A stretch of DNA of 64,000 bases. It comes from Yponomeuta sedellus. Taxonomy: Eukaryota; Arthropoda; Insecta; Lepidoptera; Yponomeutidae. The position numbers and the translations under genes were made by a program. Where the stretch lies: the NCBI GenBank assembly GCA_934045075.1, contig OW203745.1, forward strand, positions 11,742,873-11,806,872, in the 5' to 3' direction. The notes under the pieces were generated by a model. That model was not told the origin of the DNA. It was given only the letters and a program-made list of their open reading frames with translations, and did no database searches. Shown piece after piece: positions 31,459 to 42,570 of this stretch. Numbering within the stretch: position 1 is the first letter of the stretch; every line of letters starts with the position of its first letter.

Positions 31459-32159
31459 TTATACATTGTGTTACTGAGCAATTTTAAATGCTACCTTTTC
31501 TGCGTACTATCGTTTATTCTTGCATGATTTCTGCTTCGTTTTCTCCGATAATGCAGAAGTTGTTTTAGGTTTTTGTTCCTCAGAGGATGAAAAAGCGGAA
31601 GCTGACCGTGCTTTTTATATACAAATTTTATAAAAAAAACTATCAAATGAAAATTGGCACTTGGCACGAAGCAATCGGTCTCCGCTTATGAAATTTGAAG
31701 AAGAAGAAGAAGAAAAACATTTATTTAACGCCACATAGACATACAAAATTTGACAGAAAAGGAAAATACAGAAGAGCAGGAGTAAAACAAAAGCAAAAGA
31801 AAAGACGAACTACAGATGAAAGAAATAAACATAAATTCCAACGATACACCGTATGTCGATGCAGCGGAAAAAAGGCCTCATGCTCAGTATAAGCTGAGGG
31901 TTTGCACCCACAACACTGATTTTCAGCAAGGGCCTTATCTGGTGACTCACGGAGCATCAAAACGGAACAAACACGCACTCACACTCTCATATGCAGCCAT
32001 ACTTTCACGCATACAAGCACACTCACAATTATATACCTATATACATACATAGTGATAAATAATACACAATAATAATACACACTACAAATACTTAAAGTAG
32101 ATATTAATGAATACATAGCAATTTCAACTAAATTAAATACACTGTTTAATATCTTGACT
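31459..32159. other. unassigned interval
   Basis: AG-rich (31698-31715 GAAGAAGAAGAAG) then AT-rich; 31720-32050 resembles a retroelement 3' UTR in composition only. Confidence 0.35.
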
Positions 32160-32990
32160 TGACTCGTGCGCAGGAATAATGGAGGTCATGCTGGAAGAGG
32201 AAAACTTAGGACTTCTGGGAAGTCAACAAATAACCTTTAAGTTTCACCTTAAAGGTATACTTGCTAGTAATGACTTGGAGAGGAGGAGGAATGTAATTCC
32301 AGCATTTAGACGCCGCGAATCTGAAGCTGCCGCGGAAAGCAGCCGTTCGATGTGCTGGTATTGCTGTTCTCATTTTATGTTTATATTTGTTTCGTGACCA
32401 TTGTAACTTATTGAACAAATATTCCGGAGTCTCGGTTTTTATTACACCGAAAGGCAAACCAGCAAGGTGTAGTTTACGACGTGCAGACATCTTCAAAAGA
32501 TTCGCATCGTTCAACTACGGGGTGACATGGGTTCGAGGGGGAATTCGAAAGCAGAAACGAGCACACGCATTCTGCACACGCTGTATCAATCTTTCAGACC
32601 TGTGAAGCAAACAGCCACCATAGACAACGTCGCAGTAGTTAAGTTTAGACAGAATAAGCGACTCGCATAACTTGACCCGCATATCCTCACCAAGGTAGTC
32701 CCTTATCCTGTACAGCACCTTAAGCCGATAAAAGCAGTTACCCACAACATCGACTATATGGTTCTCAAAGCGAAGTTGCCCATCCATCAGCAAACCCAAG
32801 TTTCTAGCCTCAGTAACCTGTTCAATCGGCACTCCTCGGATGCATACAGGTCCAGTTTGAGGTATCGGATTCGCAGATTTGCCTATTTGAGCTTCGGAAC
32901 CAAGGATAAGATACTTGGATTTGCTGGGATTTAAAGACAGGCAATTCTTCTGAGACCATGGCACAAGGGAGAACATTGTTTTCCCTAAAT
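32160..32990 (-). pseudogene. LINE reverse-transcriptase C-terminal half
   Basis: A single minus-strand frame from about 32990 to 32206 is broken only by an in-frame TAG at 32515-32517. It reads LNPSKSKYLILGS (late RT palm), RNLGLLMDGQLRFENHI, YRLKVLYRIRDYL, SLILSKLNYCDVVYGG, RVQNACARFC, then after the stop LPFGVI, HRTAAFRGSFRFAASKCWNY. This is the Jockey/CR1-style region after the catalytic FADD box, ending LLTSQKS. The start is lost: the copy begins within RT. A fairly young but dead LINE, about 260 codons; the family differs from LINE-C and LINE-E. Confidence 0.85.
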
Positions 32991-33927
32991 GTAAAGTTGC
33001 AATCGTTTATTCAGAACCTTCATTACGTGACTTGTACTTACACTTATCTATTTTTTTTTGTATCAAATGTGAGCTGTATTTACACTGCGTCGCCACATCG
33101 GTAGCGCCCCGTATCCGGCTACACGGTTCGGAGCGAACGTTATTAATCCAAATTCAAATTTGGAACTCGCCATCAGCGCTAGTTGTGGACAGCGCGCGCC
33201 ATGCACTGCCATGCCTTCTGAATTCGATTCGCCGGAACAAACGAACGGAAAATTCATAATTACTTACCGTATTCAGGTTTGGTTATTCTAGCCAGTACGA
33301 AACATATAATGAGTTTGGTTTTTTGGTTTTCACGTGGACAGTAAGATATAATGGCTTATTTGGTTTTTATGTGTTGCCAGCCATCAAGGCAAGGATCTTA
33401 GTGCCTTCGCTCGGACCAACTGATTCATCAAGTAACTAAAACTTAAAAGTTCCGTTTTTAAAAACGAGTTTTCCATTTTCATTTGTTTTTATTTTTAACC
33501 TCGTTTTTTGGCGAAGTAGCGACCACACTAGTCATTTATAAGAAAAATGGACAGTGAAGTTGAAACAAGGTCACTAATACCGTGAATCACTGTTTAACTT
33601 TTGTTTAAACTTGCGACTAAAGAAATTAATTAAAAACCTCTTAAGGGGATGAGACAAGGGATGATTATAAAGTGCGAACGTCTTATGATTGGTCTAAACT
33701 CAATCACTAGTTAATTTTTTTATGGTTTCAAGATGAAAATAACATGCCCACAATCTGTCCACAAATTACATTCGTATACCAAACAAACCATTTATTTCGT
33801 ACATAAGCAAAAAAAAATTCAACATTACGATGACACAACACCATCTGACGTATATTTCTATTAGAAATATAAGAAACTTTTAACTCTTTTAAATTACACT
33901 AATAATCGTTAGTAAAACCTAACAAGT
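32991..33927. other. unassigned interval
   Basis: 33100-33240 is GC-richer with CGCC/CGCGCG steps; the rest AT-rich. No gene or family recognised. Confidence 0.35.
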
Positions 33928-34036
33928 GTTTGGAAGAGATCACTTTTAGTGATAAAGCCGCCAACTCTACTCTTAGAAGAAATATCTGAATAGTTTCCCT
34001 CTTTATGTACAATAAAGTTTTCTCTATCTATTTAAC
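33928..34036 (+). mobile_element. LINE-E 3' end
   Basis: GGAAGAGATCACTTTTAGTG, GATAAAGCCGCC, ATGTACAATAAAGTTTTCTC with a TCTATCTATT tail. Confidence 0.75.
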
Positions 34037-34319
34037 AACACTTACTGATTTTACACTTAAATGTGCTGAGGAAATCTGAAATACAATCTTGCAAAACAAT
34101 TTAATAAAATCAGTAAATAGGTCGAATGTAAAAGTTTGTACGCAATCAGCTCTGTCTTGAGAATTGTTGCCAAATTGGGAAAATTATAAGAAGACATAAA
34201 ACAATGTGGTTACTCGAATCTTTCTGATCAATTCCAATGGTTTGGTCTTTTTTGCGAACTGATTTCCAAAGTTAATTTACAAATGTGACAAAAAAATTCT
34301 TCTTTTACTTAAGGCGCCT

Positions 34320-35203
34320 TATTACAGAAACAGAGGTAATTAAAACTGTTTTTATACGGATTTATGCTCGTTTATTACATTTTTACAATTTTCCAACGTT
34401 TCGGCACTTTTTCAGGTGCCGTGGTCCCGGATGACTGAGGTGACAGGTGTCTTTTAGAAATCATTAACGGTTAGTTTACTACCCTCGGCAAAAATTACAA
34501 AAGTTAATTATGAAGTTACGTTCCAAAATAGACAAACCAATTATTTTTATATAAAGTCAACAATATTGATTATTAGTAATTGAAGTTAAAATTAAATTTA
34601 TAAACTAATTACTTTATATGAACTTAAAGATACCGATTATTAATTGAAATTAAATTGATTTTTTATTATTTATTCTACAGTCACACTTCTAGCAAGGGGG
34701 TCTCATGCACTTAAGCACTGGTTCCCATGCTACCGGTATGTTCCAACCACGATCTCTATTAAAATTTGGATGCCGGCGGATCTCTATTGCCTCACGTATC
34801 ATTCTAGGGAAGAAACGGTCTTCTCGGGCTAGAACTTTAACTTTATCGAAATGTATAAAGTGGTTGGTACCGCTAAGTGTATGCTCGCTGACTGCAGATC
34901 TACCAGAGCGCTTATGTTTCACATCAGCGATATGTTCCTTCACCCGCTCAGCTATGGTACGCTTCGTTTGACCAATGTACGAGGAACCACATTCACAGTC
35001 AAGCTTGTATACTCCTGCCTCTTGTAAGGGAATCCTGTGCTTGACACTTCGCATGAATTGGTGTATCTTTCTTGGCGGCTGGTAGATGGTTCTGATTGAG
35101 GCGCGTTTCAAAATACTCCCAATTTTGTCAGTCACTCCTCTCACGAAAGGCAGGTAGGCTGGAACTCGCTCGACTGTGTCCGGTTTGACACGTCCTCCGC
35201 GAT
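34320..35203 (-). mobile_element. PLE fragment: GIY-YIG end and 3' region
   Basis: Coding part at 34689-35203 plus about 370 bp downstream, with the hairpin GGCACTTTTTCAGGTGCC near 34404 and a plausible terminus near 34320. 5'-truncated next to a T element at 35204. Confidence 0.75.
34689..35203 (-). pseudogene. Penelope-like GIY-YIG endonuclease domain
   Basis: Open minus-strand frame of about 170 codons to a stop at 34689. It begins RVKPDTVERVPAYLPFVRGV, includes RTIYQPPRKIHQFM, then the GIY-YIG core: AGVYKLDCECGSSYIGQTKR (GVY and YIG elements), the R of AERVKEH, and further EH and E-I residues (IREAIEIRRHP). PLE proteins join an RT to this C-terminal endonuclease, which nicks DNA for insertion. 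The RT part is absent, so the gene is truncated, yet the remaining frame is intact and suggests a recent loss. A stand-alone host GIY-YIG gene is less likely given the linker and the TE surroundings. Confidence 0.85.
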
Positions 35204-35335
35204 ACGGTACGGATAGCCAGAGGTTGCGGGTTCGAATCCCGGCATGGGTGAAATTTTTAGCCTCTAAATAGGTTTTTAAATTTGTTCCTTAGCACGGGTT
35301 AGTGCATTAAAAATAAAAATAGTGTAAAATAAACA
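35204..35335 (+). mobile_element. T element, 3' half
   Basis: Begins in the anticodon stem (GGATAGCCAGAGGTTGCGGG), continues through B box and tail to AAAAATAGTG. Confidence 0.8.
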
Positions 35336-35351
35336 TACACATAAAACATTA

Positions 35352-35446
35352 TTAAGAGATCACTTTTAGTGATAAGGCCGCCGTCTGTACTCTTAGGTTA
35401 AGAAATATCTGTGTAATTTCCATTTTTATGTACAATAAAGTGTTCT
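35352..35446 (+). mobile_element. LINE-E 3' end, clearest copy
   Basis: GAGATCACTTTTAGTGATAA, GGCCGCCGTCTGTACTCTTA, GTGTAATTTCCATTTTTATG, ACAATAAAGTGTTCTC with AATAAA, leading into TCTATCTAT repeats. Confidence 0.8.
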
Positions 35447-35632
35447 CTATCTATCTCTCCGTCCGTCCGTCCGTCCGTCCGTCCGTCCGTCCGTCCGTCC
35501 GTCCGTCCGTCCGTCCGTCCGTCCGTCCGTCCGTCCGTCCGTCCGTCCGTCCGTCCGTCCGTCCGTCCGTCCGTCCGTCCGTCCGTCCGTCCGTCCGTCC
35601 GTCCGTCCGTCCGTCCGTCCGTCCGTCCGTCC

Positions 35633-35674
<42 letters not shown>
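35447..35674. repeat. compound microsatellite (TCTA)-(GTCC)44-(GTCT)-(CTAT)
   Basis: Grows out of the LINE-E tail: about 44 GTCC units then about 7 GTCT then CTAT, each step one substitution from the next. Confidence 0.95.
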
Positions 35675-35765
35675 TATTATTAAATCGCATAAATTGGGTT
35701 AATAGGAGCACAAAAGACATACACAATAATAATAATTAATATTGCAATTGAGAGGTATATCACTG

Positions 35766-36159
35766 ATACAATATACAATATATAATATAAAATATACAAT
35801 ATACAATATACAATATACAATATACAATATACAATATACAATATACAATATACAATATACAATATACAATATACAATATACAATATACAATATACAATAT
35901 ACAATATACAATATACAATATACAATATACAATATACAATATACAATATACAATATACAATATACAATATACAATATACAATATACAATATACAATATAC
36001 AATATACAATATACAATATACAATATACAATATACAATATACAATATACAATATACAATATACAATATACAATATACAATATACAATATACAATATACAA
36101 TATACAATATACAATATACAATATACAATATACAATATACAACATACAATATACAATAA
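35766..36159. repeat. (ATACAAT)n heptanucleotide array
   Basis: About 55 units of 7 bp with interruptions only at the edges (TATAATATAAAAT left, AACATAC right). Frames reading Tyr-Ile-Val-Tyr-Cys-type repeats are artefacts. Confidence 0.95.
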
Positions 36160-37762
36160 ACATACGTATGACAAAGTTGATTAAATTGTCCAACGTGCTC
36201 AAAAGAATTACTTTGCAATAAGCATCAACATATTGCCTAGCCGCATGTGAAACATACTCGAACCGAAAAATAGAGGTACCTACTTCATAAGTACTTCAGG
36301 CACCGTAGATTGAAAATTTGATCTATTGTACAATTTCTACTTGGTCTATAAATAATTAATTATAACATAACATTTACATACAGGCACATACATTTCTTCT
36401 AAATACATTTAATAGAGCAGGTCGTAGGTTGTAATACCGGCACGTACCAATGACCTTTAAGTTACGTACACTTCTGAAGTGTAGCAGCAATACGGTGTAC
36501 GACTAAAGTCCTGCGCAGACGACGAACTTTTATCCCTGAATCGTAAAAAATGCCCTCCGAGTACTTGTCGCGGACTCAACACCTACGGTGTGCGGTCATT
36601 TTGTTCCCCGGAAATTGAGTGAAGCGTTCGCTATGACAGCAAATATTCTGAGATTACAATGTGTTGTAATTTACATGGTGTTGAAAAAGAAAAGGCGGTT
36701 TAAAAGAAAACACCGAACTTTTGTCCAGTCCGGTCTCTTGATGTCCTCGGTAACTTGAGGGACTTTTTGTACGGGGTACTTTTAGTCTTTCGTGTGCGTT
36801 ATTCGATAAGATTTGTAAGATCTATAACGATTAACGACGGACAAAAAAGTACCTGGGGGATAGCCCCTCGTCTGCGCAGCTCTTAATGGTAAAGGAACTA
36901 AAATCTGATTGTCTGAGGTGTTCATATACCTCAGCGCTTGAAATATTCAGGCACGCGTAGAAATTACGCTGTGTCCCTCTTTCTCTCTCTCTCTCTCTCT
37001 CCCGCTATCTATCTTTCTGAGAGAAGGCATGTGCTCTGCAATAAAAATAATAATAGGCTAGATAAATAAAAAATATTTCTATATAAAAAAATCTAATCAG
37101 TGAAAATTCACTTAAAATCACTGCACATATCTTGAACGAACGCTTAACAAAATTAAGCTACAACCCTTACAAGATACTTCAAAGTTATTTAAGCCCAAGA
37201 TAATGTAGCAAACTGGGCCTTAACACGCAAACCGCATTTTCCTTTAGAAGTTCCCAGGGATCGGGTCCGAGACAGAAAAAAATCATACAAAAGGCGCACG
37301 CGACGAAAAGTTTCAGCTTTCATTAGACGGCGGGCTTCGTCTTGACTTTTTTTTTGAACTTTTTTTTATACTCTTTGATAGTATAAAAAAAACTCGCTGG
37401 CAAGATGGCGCGCAGGTTCGGTAAATTACTGCGAGGAACGGAACGTCACATTTTTTATTATTTCACTTGGATGCGAGCTTTAGCCTCTAGTGAAATACGG
37501 TTTATGATTGTCGCCGAAATAAAATACAATACAAGCAACTGGAAATAAAATACAAGGTACGAAAGCGGCTGTTAGAACAAACATGGATGTCATTATGAGA
37601 ACATAAAACGAAACATACATCATGTCATTGTTTTTTTTTTTCTTTAATCACTGTTACTTCACATCACTGTTGAAAAGAAAAAATCACAAATAGGAACGCA
37701 TGACCAGTAAAATAGTCAAATTAGCGCCACCCACAAACTTCTTGGGAACTATTTTACTCGTT
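36160..37762. other. unassigned 1.6-kb interval
   Basis: A diverged SINE body with tRNA-like B region lies at 36400-36500. A (CT)n run lies at 36979-37003 followed by a tSINE-2-like GAGAGAAGGCATGTGCTC. No gene supported. Confidence 0.4.
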
Positions 37763-38415
37763 AATAGTCTGAAAGAAAATCACTAATTATGCACGCAGGA
37801 CTTCAACGAAGGAGGTTGGTAACTTAAGAGTTTAATACGGTACATAACCTTGTTAAATTTTTTTTTTGAAAATACATACGTCATCTCTGTTCGGTTTTGT
37901 TTGAGAACGGCTTATTAGGTGGCCAACGAGAACAAGCTGAGCTATAATAATATATTTTTCTTTTTTTTTAATAGTCAGAAAGAAAACCTCTTATTGTGCA
38001 CGAAATACTTCAACTAAGGAGGTCGAAAACCTAGAAGTGAATATGACAGTGCCTTGTTAAAGAAATCTTTGAAAATACATACGTCATCTCTGTTCGGTTT
38101 TGTTTCAGAATGGCTCATTGGAAACGTAGTGGTTATATACTCTTTGGGATGATCAATGTAAACAAGCTGAGCTATTATACAGGGTGTCTCATTCGAATCG
38201 GTCAGTATGGGAAAGTCTGAAACTACTTTCAAAACTACTGGGTTCGATTCCAGAACGGAGTACAGATGTTTTAAAAAATGTATTAATGCTGTTTTTCTTG
38301 TTATTAAAATCTATGACATGGTTTCTCAGAACAGATCTTCGTATGTCTTATAGTTTCAGACTTTCCCGTACTGACCGATTTGAATGAGACACTCTGTATA
38401 ATAATATATTTTTCC
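37763..38415. repeat. tandem duplication, period about 207 bp
   Basis: Unit 1 (37763-37969) and unit 2 (37970-38179 plus 38397-38415) share TACATACGTCATCTCTGTTC, GGTTTTGTTT and ACAAGCTGAGCTAT. Unit 2 alone contains the MITE at 38180-38396. Confidence 0.85.
38180..38396. mobile_element. Tc1/mariner-like MITE, 217 bp, TA target
   Basis: TIRs of about 46 bp with four mismatches, starting CAGGGTGTCTCATTCGAATC and (complement) CAGAGTGTCTCATTCAAATC. TA on both sides. The paralogous empty site is in unit 1 near 37950. Confidence 0.85.
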
Positions 38416-38730
38416 ACACTTTAACTTACCAGTTCCCCAGCTAATATCCACTTTTGATTTCAGATTTAAAGAAGTTATTTTTATTGAAACAACGATTTAC
38501 ACACCACTCGGTGTGTTGTAACTGTTCTGAGAAATAATTTCATTCGATAACCAACCCAAATTGCAACTATGTCACTTCTATACAGGTATGCAGGCACGCA
38601 ACAACTATGCAGGCTTTAGTAGGCTAAGGATGCGAGCACACATCCGGAGTCTTTCTGAATCTTGAATTTATCGACATTCGCTCTTATGCCACCTGTAAAC
38701 AATAGTTACGAGCTGTGAAGGTACTGTCTG

Positions 38731-39433
38731 CTTCTTCTTCTTCTTCAGGCTATATTAGTCCACTGCTGGACATAGCCCTCCCCTAATGAGCGCCATAGCG
38801 CAAGGTTGTGCCATCATTGGGGGGTAATGCCCATAATCCCCACGCTGGGCATGCGGGTTGGGGATCGCAGTTTGGTGGAATTGTACTGCAGGGTGCGCTG
38901 CTGCCTACCCCCCGGTTTGTGTCCCTTAGGGTGATATTACACTTATCAAATATCTTTGTCCAATTTTGCTGTCAAATATTTTATAAAATTTCTTTGAGGC
39001 AAGCCCACTTGTCCAATAACTACGTCCAATATTTTTTGCATAGTCTTAAGAAAATGGAGGAACGTGGAGCGTCTTCATGTGCTGCTATTGCGTCTTTAAG
39101 TGGTGCTATTATTATCGTTATGTTATTAATGAAAAACCAAAAGTCAAAACAAAAAAAAAGTATTTATTAAAAAAATTGTCATTGGAATCGTCCACGATAT
39201 CTTGTTTGCAGCCATTTTGATTTAAGTGTCATAATAATATATAATATTTGATCAAATATCGGTGTTCCCAAGACATTTGATAAAGTCGTCCAATTTTTTC
39301 CAATTTCTTTGATCAAATCGTACATTGGACAAAGATATTTGATAAGTGTAATACCACCCTTAGTCGCCTTTTACGACACCCGCGGGAAGAATTTGGGTTG
39401 GTGCTATTCTCTAAGCCGACACCACACAGCGCC
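38731..39433 (-). mobile_element. B element, near full length, split by a Harbinger MITE
   Basis: Flanked by ACTGTCTG at 38723-38730 and 39434-39441. Pieces 38731-38928 and 39363-39433 join seamlessly at CCCTTAGTCGCC once the insert and one TTA are removed. Confidence 0.85.
38929..39359. mobile_element. PIF/Harbinger-like element, 431 bp
   Basis: TTA at 38926-38928 and 39360-39362. TIRs start GGGTGATATTACACTTATC and (complement) GGGTGGTATTACACTTATC and match for about 36 bp. A short plus-strand frame (39054-39170, MEERGASS...IIIVMLLMKNQ then K-rich) recalls the extreme N-terminus of insect Harbinger transposases. Confidence 0.85.
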
Positions 39434-39496
39434 ACTGTCTGTTTATATGTGCATAATATATATCATAACATTATTTTTATGTAGCCTACATATTAT

Positions 39497-39570
39497 TATT
39501 AAATTCTTTATTGTACCTGTAAAGATTGTACAATTGGCGGGCTTAATACTAAATAGTATTTTATTCTAGC
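39497..39570 (-). mobile_element. LINE-J 3' UTR
   Basis: AAATTCTTTATTGTACCTG and GTACAATTGGCGGGCTTAAT in reverse sense. Confidence 0.55.
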
Positions 39571-39586
39571 CAACCAACAGGTGACG

Positions 39587-39684
39587 TGGACATACGTCCC
39601 ACGGCACAGGTATTTTCTCAGAAAGAGAGACTATGGGCTTAATTACCACGCGTGCCCACCGCGGATTGGTATTTTTAAGCATTG

Positions 39685-39727
<43 letters not shown>

Positions 39728-40420
39728 GAACACTTTATTGTACATAAAAATGGAAATTACACAGATATTTCTTAACCTAAGAGTACAGACGGCGGCCTTA
39801 TCACTAAAAGTGATCTCTTCCAGACAACCTTCGGATGAACTGGACTAATACATTAGAGAAGGAAGTAGATGTACAAAAAAAAAAAAAAACATTGAAAACA
39901 TTAATTTCAGAGGTTCTAAATACATGCCTCAATTACAGTGTGAATAAATAAAATTATCAACAGATACATACAAATAATTTACATAAATAAAAATAAAAAA
40001 TGAATATTATACATAAATACATAATTAATTAACAAAATATACACATTTAAAGGACATAAGTAGAACACAACAACAGCAGGACAATATTACAAAATTAAAT
40101 AATAACAGTATTACAGTGTAGTAGTGAGATAGAACTCCTTTACCATAGCCTTAAAAATGGGAAGGGATTTGGCTTTCCGTACCTCCACCGGTAAGGCATT
40201 CCATAATCGGACTGCCTGCACGGTGAAGGAACAACCGTAGATAGTGGTGTGATGGGATGGGATTTTTAGGAGCAGGTTTTGGGAAGAGCGAGGAGTAAGG
40301 ATATGAGAGGAGTAAAGAAACTCGAAGCGCTCTTTTAGAGATCATTGAACACCCCAGACACTCAGGTTTCCTCCCGATGTTTTCCTTTACTGAGCGAGAG
40401 AGCAGTATTGCTGCTATAAC
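39587..40420 (-). mobile_element. tSINE-2 split by LINE-E
   Basis: Left piece 39587-39685 (TACCACGCGTGCCCACCGCG) and right piece 40343-40420 (ACACCCCAGACACTCAGG, TCCCGATGTTTTCC) are contiguous in the family. CATTGA is present on both sides of the insert. Confidence 0.75.
39686..40342 (-). pseudogene. LINE-E 3' end with RT C-terminus
   Basis: Minus strand: coding 40338-40111 reads KERFEFLYSSHILTPRSS, YGCSFTVQAVRLWNALPVEV, KSLPIFKAMVKEFY and a stop at 40113-40111. F-V-AVRLWN-LP-EVR is the signature C-terminal box of CR1/Jockey-type LINEs. The 3' UTR follows, ending AATAAAGTGTTCTC and a (TATC) tail (39686-39727). Possible TSD CATTGA (39680-39685, 40343-40348). 5'-truncated, about 76 codons kept without a stop, so relatively young. 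Confidence 0.85.
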
Positions 40421-40516
40421 TTCATAAATACACCATCTTTATTGTAGTTCTATGAAACAGATAGTGTCAAAAACAGCTATTGACGCGCTGTAACGTCAAT
40501 GCACAATATTTGTCAT

Positions 40517-40590
40517 ACACGGATAGCCAGAGGTCGCGGGTTCGAATCCCGGCATGGGTGGAATTTTTAGCCTCTAAATAGGTTTTAAAG
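40517..40590 (+). mobile_element. T element fragment
   Basis: Anticodon stem to B box (GATAGCCAGAGGTCGCGGGT) and TTTAGCCTCTAAATAGG; no A box, no tail. Confidence 0.75.
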
Positions 40591-40924
40591 TGTTTCTTGA
40601 TATAACCATGTTATTTTCTGTGAGTGTGCTTTTGTGGAAATTTAAATAAATGTCTTTCTGTAAGCATACCCGAGAAACTTCTGTTTTGATATTCTTTTAG
40701 TCCTTAGGGTCGGAAGGGCGGGCCGTAAACAAAATTCACAAGATAATAAGAACAATAATAATAAAAATCTCTCGCAGATTGTTCCCGCAACTTCGCTACA
40801 TTTAGATTTTTCTTCGTTGGAAAATGAAATATTTTAGTGCGCATTTTTGGGATGGCAACATTGTCCTTAAGTGGATTTTCGAGTCAAATGATTGGGTGGG
40901 TGAGTGTTATTTTTTTACAATACG
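40591..40924. other. unassigned interval
   Basis: AT-rich, no motif. Confidence 0.35.
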
Positions 40925-40930
40925 TTAATC

Positions 40931-41092
40931 ATACTATTTTTATTTTTAATGCACTAACCCGTGCAAAGGACAATTTTAAAAAACCTATTAGAGGCTAAAA
41001 ATTCCACCCATGCCGGGATTCGAACCCGCGACCTCTGGCTATCCGTGCCAGTCCTTAGCACGGGTTAGTGCATTAAAAATAAAAATAGTATA
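40931..41092. mobile_element. T element with inverted termini
   Basis: Both ends carry the tail in opposite orientation (ATACTATTTTTATTTTTAAT and complement; CACTAACCCGTGC and complement). The left half keeps the B-box side of the tRNA unit in reverse; the right half is the tail only. A collapsed foldback. Confidence 0.8.
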
Positions 41093-41281
41093 ATATGCTA
41101 ATCAGTTTTTTCTCTATATTCGAATAACAATCAATTGCCACATTTTTGACGCAGCGTCACTTTGACAACGGCTCAGCCAATTTAACTGATTTTTTGTTAT
41201 ATTCGTAATCGTTAGAAGTTTTATTATGAAATATTGTTTTTGAAAACCTTACATTATAATTTTAATTTTTGTTTATTTTTG

Positions 41282-41345
41282 TTTTATTATGAGTAAATGT
41301 ACAAAGGTGTCCTTAATGCAAGAAGCATTCTCTTCCAGCAAACCT
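41282..41345 (-). mobile_element. LINE 3' end, LINE-J/E type
   Basis: TAAATGTACAAAGGTGTCC then AAGAAGCATTCTCTTCCAGC in reverse, a diverged relative. Confidence 0.45.
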
Positions 41346-41394
41346 TTGGATTACTTTACGATTAGTGTTTTTTATGTATCTTATAAAAGTGCAG

Positions 41395-41510
41395 GGTTAC
41401 ATGCCATCTCTCAGAGGGAGTATCGGATTCATTACCACGCGTGTCTACCGTGGATTGGCAATTTCAAGCGTTGGGGTATCTAAACACGTGACAATCAGAT
41501 TCGGGTTTTG
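41395..41510 (-). mobile_element. tSINE-2 3' part
   Basis: ATTACCACGCGTGTCTACCG and GATTGGCAATTTCAAGCG in reverse sense. Confidence 0.65.
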
Positions 41511-41730
41511 TTTAATAATAATTAAAGAAATAATTATTTCAAGCAACTAGACCCACAAAAGACTGGCAAAACCTTGCGCAAGACAGCTGTTAGTCCTATA
41601 CCCTTACGGGGACCTAAAATTCCATAGAGTTAAGATTTTGTTATAATATTTTTTTTTGTTATATTTGGTGTAGATTTTTAGGAAAAATAAACAATAAGGC
41701 TTTTTTTTATTTTATTCATGCAATTCATAT

Positions 41731-42097
41731 CGATATCGACCCTTGTATTTCCCCACTGCTGGGGCACGGGTCGCTTCCTCCATCGCAAAGGTTAGGCCAT
41801 ACTCCACCACGGGGGCCAAGTCCGGGTTGGTGGAGGATTGTAAGACAGTGTCTGGCCTTACTGTCAGAAGTTATCAAGCCGCCCATGAGCCTTCTGACAT
41901 GGCTTAACGACTGCCATTACATGACAGCCGGCACCAACGGCTTAACGTGCCTTGCGAAGCACGGAACCGCTCGGATAAATGCCACTAGCGGTAGTCACGG
42001 GACGGTCACCCATCCTGCACCTGACCGCGCCTGTTGTTGCTTAACTCGAGTGATTGATTCCAATCACCCGGTTCGACTAGGCCACAAGCGCTTCGCT
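41731..42097 (-). mobile_element. 5S-SINE, full length
   Basis: Runs from GATATCGACCCTTGTATTTC to the head start GAAGCGCTTGTGGCC (complement). Head in sense: GTTAAGCAACAACAGGCGCG and GTGCAGGATGGGTGACCGTC, the clearest 5S box A/IE/box C set of this subfamily. Confidence 0.85.
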
Positions 42098-42570
42098 GCA
42101 TTTTTCATTGGTTTTGGACTGTATTTCAATGTTCCATTTATGGTGGAAACTATTATACCACTGCCTAGCAAAGGGTTAAAGTGATTAGATACCATTATTT
42201 TTAAGCACCTTTTAAATGGGTCCCGAAGTGAAATAAATAAAATAAACTAGCAATAAAACCCCGTGTGACTGCACGAGGTCTAATTGTGCCAGCAGCATGT
42301 TTAGCGCAACTATGCCGGACACGTCGCTTCTAACGACTTCTCTCATTTGTCTGATTACACCCGCCCGCGTGCGGGGATTTAATTCCTTCCCGGACAATTA
42401 TAGATTGAGAAAACTAATATTGCTTACACACGGTGGACTGCAAAGCCAATGATATATGATGGCTACTTGCACAAATCCAACATACATAAAAAAAAAACTT
42501 TATTGAACAGAAGACAATTAACATTACTATATATTAATGTAAATTGTCTTCTGTTCAATAAAGTTTATTT
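42098..42570. repeat. unassigned interval ending in an inverted repeat
   Basis: 42488-42518 (AAACTTTATTGAACAGAAGA, CAATTAACATT) and 42536-42568 (complement) form arms of about 30 bp around a short AT loop. The rest is unassigned. Confidence 0.65.

Noticed and set aside
35447..35674. CRISPR-like array
   Set aside because: Simple tetranucleotide repeat without spacers, in a eukaryotic repeat context.
35428..36221. Ser-Val-Arg-Pro and Ile-Leu-Tyr-Ile-Val-Tyr-Cys repeat proteins
   Set aside because: Translations of the GTCC and ATACAAT arrays.
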